Shown: positions 15,461 through 22,741 of the stretch, piece by piece | Layout: each line of letters begins with the position of its first letter | How positions within the stretch are numbered: the stretch's first letter is position 1 | Assembly: GCA_002471575.1 (NCBI GenBank) | Contig: DKQG01000029.1 | Location: 22,954-51,873, forward strand | Reading direction: 5' to 3' | Length of the DNA: 28,920 nucleotides | Source: Alphaproteobacteria bacterium UBA7314 | GTDB taxonomy: Bacteria > Pseudomonadota > Alphaproteobacteria > MPNO01 > UBA830 | Position numbers and translations under genes: made by a program | Notes under the pieces: generated by a model | Told to the model about the DNA's origin: nothing | Databases searched by the model: none | The model's input: only the letters and a program-made list of their open reading frames with translations

Positions 15461-16714
15461 ATGGCGCTCACACCGAAGCTTGGCGGCATCGCCGTTGCGA
15501 TGGCAAACCGCAATTACCGCATCTATACCATCGGCGCGATCCCCTCGCTGATGGGGACCTGGGTCCAGCGCATGGCGGTTGGCTGGCTTGCTTGGGAACT
15601 TACGGGCTCGGGTGCATGGCTCGGCCTGATCGCCTTTGCGGACCTGGCACCGGCAGTTTTGTCCGCCCCTATCGCGGGGGCGTTCGCGGACCGCGTCGAC
15701 CGCCTGAAAGCGGTACGCTTGGTCCAGTACATGTCATTGCTTCAGGCGGCAACCCTTGCGACCCTGACCCTATCCAACGTGATGACTATCGAACTATTGT
15801 TCATGCTCGCACTGATCCAGGGCATCGTACAGGGCATTCACCAACCGTTTAGGCATGCGCTCTTGGGAACCATTGTGACGCGCGCGGAAATGACCGCGGC
15901 GATCGGAATCAATTCGACCATATGGAACTCCTCCCGGCTGATCGGCCCAGCGATCTCCGCCGTTGTCATCCTACAGCTCGGCGTCGGGGCGACGTTCCTG
16001 ATCAACGCGTTAAGCTACATACCAATGCTGGTCGGGCTTTACCTGATCACGGCAGAGCAACGACCGACGACATCGAAATCCCTGTCGCAGATACCGGCCG
16101 AGATCCTGGAAGGCATTCGATATGTTACCCGACACCAATTCATCGGTGCGGTAATGTTTATGCTGCTGATGTTTTCGTTTTTCGGGCGGGCGACCCAAGA
16201 GCTTCTTCCGGGTTTTACCGGCGCAGTATTCAATGTCGGCGCGGACGGACTAGCCCTGCTGACGGGAGCCGCGGGCTTGGGGTCATTGTTTTCGGGAGTT
16301 TGGCTATCCCGCCGCGGCACGTTATCAGGTCTCTCAGACATCATGATCCTGATGGTGTCTCTTGTCGCGGCGACGCAACTTGCCTTCGTCAGCACCGACA
16401 TCTTCTGGGTGTCGGTCGCCGTCTTCGTGGGCTGGGGATTCGTCCTGAACGGCTCGGGTATCATCTGCCAGTCGCTGGTCCAGGCTACCGTGCCGGACAC
16501 CATTCGCGGTCGGGTGGTCAGCCTGTACGGTATGTTGTGGCTCGGCACTCCGGCACTCGGGGCGTTCGCTATGGGTGTTGCCGCGGATTACCTGGGTTTC
16601 AGGATCCCGGTTGCCATCGGGGCGGTGGTGATCTTGGTGACTTTTGCGTGGTCCCTGACAAGACGGCGGAGGCTGCGCGAGAGTATCGACGCCGTCGCAA
16701 AGGAAGCGACCTAG
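15461..16714 (+). CDS. MFS transporter (MFS_3 / EntS-like exporter)
   Basis: 417-residue major facilitator with about 12 hydrophobic segments. The first module contains GAWLGLIAFADLAPAVLSAP and the inter-helix motif ADRVDRLKAVR, typical of the MFS_3 subgroup that includes the enterobactin exporter EntS. The second half contains RGRVVSLYGMLWLGTPALGA, the corresponding duplicated motif. A charged tail TRRRRLRESIDAV ends it. The ATG at 15461 follows AAGG. The 115-base gap to the divergent DUF3253 gene must hold its promoter; no clear operator is seen there. It may export a metabolite or act as an efflux pump. Its stop overlaps that of the convergent TauD gene within CTAG (16711-16714). Confidence 0.9.
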   Translation: MALTPKLGGIAVAMANRNYRIYTIGAIPSLMGTWVQRMAVGWLAWELTGSGAWLGLIAFADLAPAVLSAPIAGAFADRVDRLKAVRLVQYMSLLQAATLATLTLSNVMTIELLFMLALIQGIVQGIHQPFRHALLGTIVTRAEMTAAIGINSTIWNSSRLIGPAISAVVILQLGVGATFLINALSYIPMLVGLYLITAEQRPTTSKSLSQIPAEILEGIRYVTRHQFIGAVMFMLLMFSFFGRATQELLPGFTGAVFNVGADGLALLTGAAGLGSLFSGVWLSRRGTLSGLSDIMILMVSLVAATQLAFVSTDIFWVSVAVFVGWGFVLNGSGIICQSLVQATVPDTIRGRVVSLYGMLWLGTPALGAFAMGVAADYLGFRIPVAIGAVVILVTFAWSLTRRRRLRESIDAVAKEAT

Positions 16715-17583
16715 AAACCGCCCGCTTGGAGGACCGTAACGCGGCGCATGTCCCGGGGGTAGGACAAGTCGTCGAACGGAACGCCACGATGCATGGTCTG
16801 AAGGTTGTCCCACATTACCAAATGGCCCGGTTCCCATTTGTGCCGGTAAACGTATCTGGGTTGCGTCGCATGAGCCGTGAGATCGTCTAGAAGGGCGCAG
16901 CCTTCCGGTTCAGGCCAGCCAACGATATGTGATGCGTGACTGGCGAGATAGAGCGATCGCCTGCCAGTGCGAGGATTGACATTTACCAGCGGATGGTGTG
17001 CCGGCGGCCGGGTTGTCTTTGCGTCATCGCCCACGTCGCCCATGCCGCCGAGTCTGCGCGAATACCAGATAGAATGTTCTGCCGTTAGACCCTCTATCCG
17101 CTGTTTCACATCTTCAGACAGGTCAACGTAAGCGGCCTTCATATCCGCAAATTCGGTATCCCCGCCGTCTGGCGGGACGACATGGGCCGCCAGTAATGAA
17201 TAGGTTGCCCTTACGGGATCGAACGTTACATCGGAATGCCACAGAAGATTACCCTTATGAAACGCACGTCGGGGATCGTCCGCGGCATGAATGTCACCGT
17301 TTTCGTCTAGATTGCCGACATCGATCAGTTCGTCGGTCGACAGCCGAATTCCGCGTCCCGATACCGTCTGTTGCATCCGCTGACGCAGCAAAGGACCGAA
17401 TTCTCGCCCGAAGGCAAGATGGTGTTCGTCAGAAACCGGAGCTTCGTTGGTGAAGACGCACACGCCGAACCGGTCCATCGCCGCAACGATTTCCCGGCGG
17501 TGTTTCTCGTAAAGCGGCCGGGCTAAATCTATATCGGCGCATCTCGCCGCGAACTCCCCTGCGATCGATACGAATTCAGGCAT
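16711..17583 (-). CDS. TauD/TfdA-family alpha-ketoglutarate-dependent dioxygenase
   Basis: 290-residue Fe(II)/2-oxoglutarate dioxygenase. The iron triad is complete: His116 and Asp118 in LLWHSDVTF and His265 in MWDNLQTMHRG, with Arg280 or Arg281 (RDMRRVTV) expected to bind the 2-oxoglutarate carboxylate. Family members hydroxylate taurine, 2,4-D and related aryloxyalkanoates, or other small acids; the spacing resembles TfdA and TauD equally. It begins nine bases after the stop of a decayed upstream gene on the same strand, the trace of a former operon. It ends within CTAG shared with the MFS transporter stop. The enzyme looks intact and could provide an ether- or C-S-cleaving entry reaction. 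Confidence 0.92.
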   Translation of the reverse strand: MPEFVSIAGEFAARCADIDLARPLYEKHRREIVAAMDRFGVCVFTNEAPVSDEHHLAFGREFGPLLRQRMQQTVSGRGIRLSTDELIDVGNLDENGDIHAADDPRRAFHKGNLLWHSDVTFDPVRATYSLLAAHVVPPDGGDTEFADMKAAYVDLSEDVKQRIEGLTAEHSIWYSRRLGGMGDVGDDAKTTRPPAHHPLVNVNPRTGRRSLYLASHASHIVGWPEPEGCALLDDLTAHATQPRYVYRHKWEPGHLVMWDNLQTMHRGVPFDDLSYPRDMRRVTVLQAGGF

Positions 17584-17592
17584 GTCCGACCG

Positions 17593-17826
17593 TCACTTTG
17601 CGAACACCTTTTTCAGAAATTCGGTGGTATGCTTCGCCTGATTTTCACGGATCGCCATATCCTCTTTACCGAGGTAAAAGAAATTTCTCTCTATCACCCT
17701 TTCCGGTTTTTCCGGGAAACCCTGTCACTGCGCAGGTGTTGCCGGCGCCAATACCGCCTCCCCGATAAATGTCGCCTTACCCATCGCCTTGACCTTCGGT
17801 TTCGCTGCGCTCAACAGATGCTGTCG
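17593..17826 (-). pseudogene. C-terminal remnant of an unidentified gene
   Basis: A minus-strand frame ending at TGA 17593-17595 reads PEKPERVIERNFFYLGKED, then MAIRENQAKHTTEFLKKVFA, a convincing soluble C-terminus with helical, charged character. Upstream the same frame reads KPKVKAMGKATFIGEAVLA and then meets TGA at 17725-17727, so the frame is interrupted. No start with a ribosome binding site is found, and further upstream the frame runs into stops and the DUF488 remnant on the other strand. It ends nine bases before the TauD start, in operon fashion. I do not recognise the family. The segment from 17777 to 17826 also contains CCTTCGG and GCTCAAC, which resemble fragments of dispersed palindromic repeats; this is weak. 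Confidence 0.45.
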
Positions 17827-17834
17827 ATATCCTT

Positions 17835-18216
17835 ATGTTAACACAGATACTGGAAATCCGACTCAAACGCGCGTTCGAAAATCTCGTAGATCCGACTGCA
17901 TGGGGATTCTTGTCGAACGTCTTTGGCCGCGCGGTGTTTTCGGTGATGCCGCCGCGCTGGATCACGGGGTCAAAGACAGCGCACCCAGCCGGGAACTGCG
18001 GAAATGCTATGGGCACGACCCTTAAAAATGACCGGAATTCCAGCGGCGCTATATATCGAAGATCGATGGCAACCCGGCCGAAATAATGAAGCTTCCGACC
18101 CTTTGCGCCGCGGACAAGGTCATGTTCATCTATGTGGCGATGACCAAGACTGGAACAGCGCCTTGGTACTGCAGGATTATCTGGCCGACGGTCGAGCGAT
18201 TACTCAGAATTTATGA
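17835..18216 (+). pseudogene. DUF488-family protein, decayed
   Basis: Pieces of a DUF488 protein are strung over three frames. From ATG 17835 comes MLTQILEIRLKRAFE, then after a shift near 17880-17910 the hallmark GILVERLWPRGV, followed by APSRELRKCYGHDP. In-frame TAA (18023-18025) and TGA (18029-18031) follow, then PEFQRRYISKIDGNPAEIMK and AADKVMFIYVA, and after another shift near 18135 the terminal DQDWNSALVLQDYLADGRA with stop at 18214-18216. Intact members are about 120 residues, matching the span. Two stops plus two shifts mean true pseudogenisation. Its 3' end overlaps the tail of the convergent ThDP enzyme gene. DUF488 has no settled function. Confidence 0.88.
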
Positions 18217-19910
18217 AATTCAGCAAATTCCTCGACCCGGTAATGGGGCTCCCACCCGTCGATCATCACGTCGATCACCGTCGTGACGTCGGCATTCGCC
18301 GCGCGTTCCAGGGCAGACTTCAGGTCGGCAGGGTTTTCTACCTTTTCGCCCCGCGCGCCATAGGCCTCAGCTAGCTTGGCGTGATCCGTCTGGCCAAAAT
18401 GGGACCCGATAAATCTGCCGCCGTAGTGCTGTTTCTGAAAAACGCGCAGCGCGCCAAAGCTGCAATCGTTGTAGACGATAACAACAATCGGAGCGTTTTC
18501 GCGCACCGAGGTTTCAATTTCCTGCGCGTTCATGCCGAAATCACCGTCACCGATACACACCACCACTTGTCGATCGGGGAAAGCCAGCTTCGCACCTACC
18601 GCGCCGGGCAGTGCCCAGGCCATCGTGCCGGAACCGATGGAGTAGTTGTACTGTTCCGGTGCCCGCATCTGGATGCCATGCGCGAACTGCGTATGGAGGC
18701 CGGAACCGAATACGAAGATGGCATCTCGGTCACAGATCTCCTCTATGGCTTTCGTGATCCGCTGCGGCTTGATGGGTACCGCATCGAGATCGGTGTCGTA
18801 GTAGCGCGCATGCTGGTCGGCGATTAGTTCCGCGACGTGTTTGACGCGCGGGTGCGCTTCATCGATCTCCGCGCTGCCAGTAGCGCCGACCTCGGCGCAC
18901 AGATCATCCAGAAACACGCCAGAGTCCGCATGAATACCGAGCTCAACCGCATATTGCTTGCCAATTTCCAGCGGGTCGGTCTCAACCTGAATGATTTTCG
19001 TGTCGGGCGCGATCATCGACCAGTTGATCGTGCTGACGTTGAGAAAACGGCTGCCGAGCCCCAGTACCACGTCCGCCTCGCGCAGCAGGCCGTTGGCCGC
19101 GGAATGTCCGAAATGACCCACGAGACCGCCTGCCAGCGGATGATCTTCGGGCATGGTGCCGCGCCCCATCTCGGTGGTGATAACGGGGATCGTCATCGCC
19201 TCCGCCAATGCAACCAGTTGTTGCGCTCCGCCTCCCCAGCGGACGCCGCGACCGGCAAGTATCAGGGGTTTCTGCGCCTGTTTCAGAAGGGATGCCGCCT
19301 CAGTCACCGCCCAGGCTTCGGGCCGCGGCCTGTTTGAGGTGGCAGCCGAATGCGCGCCGCCGAGCAGCGATAGATCGGTCGATTCAACATCCGCGGGGTG
19401 CGGCAGGATGTCTTTCGGAAAATCGATATGAACGACACCGGGCATGCCGGACTTGGCCGCCTGGAAAGCGTTACGCATCAATCGGCGCGCGTCCTTCGCC
19501 TGGGCCAGCTGTCCCTGCCACTTGGTAAACTTGCTGTAGACTCCCATGACATCGAACTCGTGCCAGATATTCCGGTCCAGCCGGAAAGTATCCATATTGG
19601 CCGACATCACCAGCAACGGTACTGCGTCCTTTTGCGCTGACCAGGCGCCAAGGATGGTATTGGCGACGCTGGGGCCGACATGGAAGAGACAGCAGCCGAT
19701 CTTTCCGGTTGTGCGCGAATAGGTATCCGCCATCGCCGTCGCGCCAGTTTCGACCCGAGCCGTCACGTAACGTATCTCGTCCTTACGGTGATACATGGCA
19801 TCCAGCAGCGGCAGGACGGTATCGCCCGTCATCCCGAAGACAACCTCGACACCCTCCTCAATCAACGCATCGACGACGGCTTCGGCGGCGGTCAGATTAT
19901 TCTTCGCCAT
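18204..19910 (-). CDS. Acetolactate synthase-like ThDP-dependent enzyme
   Basis: 568-residue thiamine diphosphate enzyme with all three domains: the N-terminal PYR domain with Glu54 in ARVETGATAMAD (the cofactor-activating glutamate), a central domain with ILAGRGVRWGGGAQQLV, and the C-terminal PP domain with the GDG...N motif (CIGDGDFGMNAQEIETSVRE, closing at IVYND) that binds the Mg-diphosphate. It belongs to the acetolactate synthase/benzoylformate decarboxylase superfamily, not clearly to ilvB: no regulatory small subunit is adjacent. Reaction could be decarboxylation, carboligation or C-C cleavage of a 2-oxo acid or acyloin. It is 33 bases downstream of the luciferase-like gene on the same strand, with GGGAGAAA as ribosome binding site, so it is part of the minus-strand catabolic cluster. 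Confidence 0.9.
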   Translation of the reverse strand: MAKNNLTAAEAVVDALIEEGVEVVFGMTGDTVLPLLDAMYHRKDEIRYVTARVETGATAMADTYSRTTGKIGCCLFHVGPSVANTILGAWSAQKDAVPLLVMSANMDTFRLDRNIWHEFDVMGVYSKFTKWQGQLAQAKDARRLMRNAFQAAKSGMPGVVHIDFPKDILPHPADVESTDLSLLGGAHSAATSNRPRPEAWAVTEAASLLKQAQKPLILAGRGVRWGGGAQQLVALAEAMTIPVITTEMGRGTMPEDHPLAGGLVGHFGHSAANGLLREADVVLGLGSRFLNVSTINWSMIAPDTKIIQVETDPLEIGKQYAVELGIHADSGVFLDDLCAEVGATGSAEIDEAHPRVKHVAELIADQHARYYDTDLDAVPIKPQRITKAIEEICDRDAIFVFGSGLHTQFAHGIQMRAPEQYNYSIGSGTMAWALPGAVGAKLAFPDRQVVVCIGDGDFGMNAQEIETSVRENAPIVVIVYNDCSFGALRVFQKQHYGGRFIGSHFGQTDHAKLAEAYGARGEKVENPADLKSALERAANADVTTVIDVMIDGWEPHYRVEEFAEFHKF

Positions 19911-19943
19911 GATCGTTTCTCCCTGAAGGTCCGATTTCGGGTT

Positions 19944-21089
19944 CTATTTATTGCTCAAATTCGACGGCTGGTTTTCTGCATCCAGCGGCACCGCCCCATG
20001 TTCTGCGTATTGCTGCGCCAGCACGTCAGCCTCGGCCCGGTAGTTGTAGCGTCCGCTGTTGAAATGCGGTATCACGTAGCGTGCAAAAAGCTCAAGCGAG
20101 CGCTTAAGCTTGTCGGATCCGGCCCACTCGTGCGTCGTCAACATGACTCCGCCAAAATTTCCGTTCTGCTCAATTTTCTTCTCGATCCAGGCGATGGCGT
20201 CGTCCGGTGTGCCGATCACCCAGTCTCGGCGCTCGGCAGCCGATTCCGCCGTGATCTCCGACACTGGCTGGTCGGCGTAGGACTGATAAAGCGGCTTGAA
20301 GCCGATCGACAGAAAATAGCCTGTTTCCCGCATAATGCCCTCGCGCACGTCGGCCCAGGCCTCTTCCCTGCTTTCCGCCAGGTAGAAGCTACTCACCAGA
20401 TGCCAGTTGCCCCGGTTCGCCGTCTTGCGATGCCGGCCACACGCCTCTTCGAAGTCGTCCCAGAACTGGGTGAACACGCCATCGCCCGGACGGTTGAGGC
20501 CACAAGGAGTCCATAATTCCATGTCGTGCCGTGCAGCCATGTCGAGGCTTTCAGCGCCGCCCGTCGTCGGCAACGCCAGCGGCAGACGCGGCTGCTGATA
20601 GGATTTCAGTTGCAGACGCATGTCATCGAACTGCCAGAATTCACCCCGGTGGCTGATCGGGTCGTCGGCTTCCAACAGGCGGACGATGACGTCCGCCGCT
20701 TCGCCCATCATCCGGCGGGCCGTAGCGCTGTCGATATTGAACAGCTTCTTATCGGTCACAAGGCTTGACGGGCCGATGCCGAGGATCGCACGTCCGTAAG
20801 TCAGATGATCAAGAAAGGCGATGCGTTCTGCTACCTGAAATGGATGATGGAACGAGAGGTTGATTACTGACGTGCCGAGCCGGATCCGGCCCGTTTTGGC
20901 CGCCGCCATCGACAGGGCCATTTCGGGCGATGGCATGGTTTCCCAGCCTCCGGAATGGTGCTCGCCGATATGGAAAGAATCGTAGCCGAGGCTTTCAACA
21001 TAGGGGATCAGGTCGATATCCCGATGAAACGCGAGTGTCGGGTTTTCCGACGGATGATGCGTTGGCATCATGAAGAAGGAGAATTTCAT
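19944..21089 (-). CDS. Luciferase-like flavin-dependent monooxygenase
   Basis: 381-residue bacterial-luciferase-fold enzyme. Characteristic segments are the N-terminal MKFSFFMMPTHHP, ESLGYDSFHIGEHHSGGW (substrate/flavin pocket), RIRLGTSVINLSFHHPFQVAE, DHLTYGRAILGIG and PLALPTTGGAESLDMAARH. It probably uses reduced FMN from a separate reductase to oxygenate its substrate, as in limonene or alkane monooxygenases of similar length. No flavin reductase is in the window. It has its own leader containing a strong inverted repeat at 21131-21154, and it is followed by the ThDP enzyme. Substrate unknown. Confidence 0.9.
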   Translation of the reverse strand: MKFSFFMMPTHHPSENPTLAFHRDIDLIPYVESLGYDSFHIGEHHSGGWETMPSPEMALSMAAAKTGRIRLGTSVINLSFHHPFQVAERIAFLDHLTYGRAILGIGPSSLVTDKKLFNIDSATARRMMGEAADVIVRLLEADDPISHRGEFWQFDDMRLQLKSYQQPRLPLALPTTGGAESLDMAARHDMELWTPCGLNRPGDGVFTQFWDDFEEACGRHRKTANRGNWHLVSSFYLAESREEAWADVREGIMRETGYFLSIGFKPLYQSYADQPVSEITAESAAERRDWVIGTPDDAIAWIEKKIEQNGNFGGVMLTTHEWAGSDKLKRSLELFARYVIPHFNSGRYNYRAEADVLAQQYAEHGAVPLDAENQPSNLSNK

Positions 21090-21130
21090 GGCTCTTTCGC
21101 AGTTCTCGGCGTGGTTCTGACAATGTCAAC

Positions 21131-21154
21131 GTGTCGCCGTCAATATGGCGACAC
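21131..21154. promoter_or_regulatory. Inverted repeat upstream of the luciferase-like gene
   Basis: Perfect 8-base arms GTGTCGCC (21131-21138) and GGCGACAC (21147-21154) with an 8-base spacer. It lies 42-65 bases before the start of the minus-strand gene at 21089, where an operator would act. No ribosome binding or terminator feature explains it, and no T-run follows. The cognate regulator is not identifiable in the window. The remaining sequence from 21155 to about 21269 shows nothing I can interpret. Confidence 0.5.
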
Positions 21155-21269
21155 ATGATGGCCAGTTGTCAAATCGAGAAATTAATTGAACTCCGTAAGT
21201 GCGCTTCCAAACTTGAGAAGTAATCGAGAACGACCAAGGAGACAGATACTCTTGTTTTCTTCGGTTACA

Positions 21270-21497
21270 CGCTGGCCTACCCGGACCAGAACCGCCGGTT
21301 GGTCGTTCGGACTGCGCGATTTCCTGATCCGCCACTGGGTATCGGCAAACCGAATATCATGGGCCGGCATGGTCGCAGGCGTCATGGCCGGTGCTTGCCT
21401 GGCTGCGACAGCAATCCACCCGGTTTCAGCGCCGTGGCTCTGGATCGCCACTGACCTCGGACGCCGCCGTAACGGACCTGGCGACGGAGTTACCTAG
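21270..21497 (+). pseudogene. N-terminal fragment of a CDP-alcohol phosphatidyltransferase
   Basis: Plus-strand translation gives DQNRRLVVRTARF (near 21289-21327), which resembles the RRPLK-R start of this membrane family, and, after a one-base shift, DFLIRHWVSANRISWAGMVA and GVMAGACLAATAIHP, matching the conserved 'SPNxIS' segment and first membrane helix. The frame ends at TAG 21495-21497, before the catalytic D-x2-DG-x2-AR motif, so the enzyme is missing its active site. It abuts the stop of the VOC gene within CTAG. The fragment probably marks a deletion or rearrangement junction. Family assignment rests on eye alignment of about 45 residues. Confidence 0.5.
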
Positions 21498-22723
21498 CCC
21501 CACGGCCCCATAAACTGCTCACCGGCGAAACTGTCTGTCGTGGCGTCGAGGGTTTCCGGCCAGTTATCGTTATCGATAACGCGGCGCTGATCCGCCGGGC
21601 GGGGCCTTCCGTCCCAGCCGATCTGTTCCATGTAACAATATAGCTGGACCGCATGGCCGTCAGGATCGATGGCGATCGCCGTATAGTCCATGCCTGGGAA
21701 AAGCTCGTGCGGGAAATAGCGGATTTTCACACCCTTTTTCTGCAGCCACGCGATGGCGTTTTTCAGCTGCGCGTAGTCGTTCAGCCGGACTCCGAAGGCC
21801 ATGTTTGTGGACCAGTCGGTCAGCCCCAAATCGGCCCGTAGCGACATAGGGTAAAGCGCCAGTGAATGATGCTCGGCCCCACAGCGGAGGAAATGACAGT
21901 CCTGCCCATTCCAGTGGACCGTTTCGGTCGGCACGAAGCCGAGGGTTTCGGTATAAAAGCGCAGCACCTCTGGCATGTCTTCAGCGAACAGCCCCACGGG
22001 ACCGATCCCGGTGATTTTGAATGGACGCGGCAGCAGGACCCCGCCGACATCGAATTCGGCAGCGCCCTGATCAAGCGAGTTCGTCCCCGTGTCCATCTCA
22101 ACCCCGGCAGCCCGCGCGATACGCACCTCTTCGGCTTCGCTCATGTAGGGGAGTTCCGGGGCCTGCATAAACTTTTGTTCGTACATGTTTTTCGGCTTGG
22201 ATAACCCGTTCCAGCCAATCTGTTCGATACCATAGAAAAGTTCGTTTCGCCTACCATCGGGGTCGGCGGGATAGACGTGCCAGTTGGACCCCGGGATATC
22301 GCGCCCGCTCCGGTCTACCTTGATGCCGATTTCGCTGAACCAGTCGTTGGCGGCACGTACTTCGCGCAAGCTACCGACCTGCCAGGTAATCTGGTTCATG
22401 GTTGCGCCTTCGACCATGGTGGTGTTGTAGTCGACAGCCTTGCGAACATCGTGCGGGAAAAGGACGAAAGCGTGATGGTCGGTTCCATAACGCATGAAAT
22501 AACCCTTGGTATCGCCGAGGCCCTCGAGATCCGAGGGGTCTTTCGCACGGGGGCCGAAATCAAGAGTATCCGTGACCTGAAACCCGAGAAGATCGCGATA
22601 GAAGTGCATGGCCGCATTCATGTTGCGGGAATTGAACCCGAAATGGCCGAGACGGCGAATTTTGAACGGCCGGTCCAGCCGAATGCCGCCTACGTCGAAG
22701 CCATCGCCTAACTGCGTCGCCAT
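21494..22723 (-). CDS. Two-module VOC protein, extradiol dioxygenase-like
   Basis: 409-residue protein with two vicinal oxygen chelate modules, about residues 20-171 and 245-382, each ending in a YGIEQIGW or YMEQIGW motif. By alignment to catechol 2,3-dioxygenase, the N-terminal module keeps ligand His27 (RLGHFGF) and Glu161 (GRRNELFY), but the middle ligand position is Gln111 (MNQITWQV). The C-terminal module has Pro, Asn and Gln at the three places. In ordinary type I enzymes the metal is in the C-terminal module, so the arrangement is unusual. It may be a ring-cleaving dioxygenase with altered chemistry or a non-metal binding protein. It follows the GMC gene by 18 bases with GGGAGAAA as ribosome binding site, so they are an operon. 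Confidence 0.8.
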   Translation of the reverse strand: MATQLGDGFDVGGIRLDRPFKIRRLGHFGFNSRNMNAAMHFYRDLLGFQVTDTLDFGPRAKDPSDLEGLGDTKGYFMRYGTDHHAFVLFPHDVRKAVDYNTTMVEGATMNQITWQVGSLREVRAANDWFSEIGIKVDRSGRDIPGSNWHVYPADPDGRRNELFYGIEQIGWNGLSKPKNMYEQKFMQAPELPYMSEAEEVRIARAAGVEMDTGTNSLDQGAAEFDVGGVLLPRPFKITGIGPVGLFAEDMPEVLRFYTETLGFVPTETVHWNGQDCHFLRCGAEHHSLALYPMSLRADLGLTDWSTNMAFGVRLNDYAQLKNAIAWLQKKGVKIRYFPHELFPGMDYTAIAIDPDGHAVQLYCYMEQIGWDGRPRPADQRRVIDNDNWPETLDATTDSFAGEQFMGPWG

Positions 22724-22741
22724 GCTGTTTCTCCCTCTCCG

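Noticed and set aside
15037..16890. Plus-strand frames overlapping DUF3253, the MFS transporter and TauD in other phases
   Set aside because: Composition is arginine/proline-rich shadow translation; the MFS frame shows membrane helices and family motifs instead.
19680..20516. Plus-strand open frame of 278 codons over the ThDP and luciferase-like genes
   Set aside because: It runs across two confident genes on the other strand and gives arginine-rich, domain-free protein.
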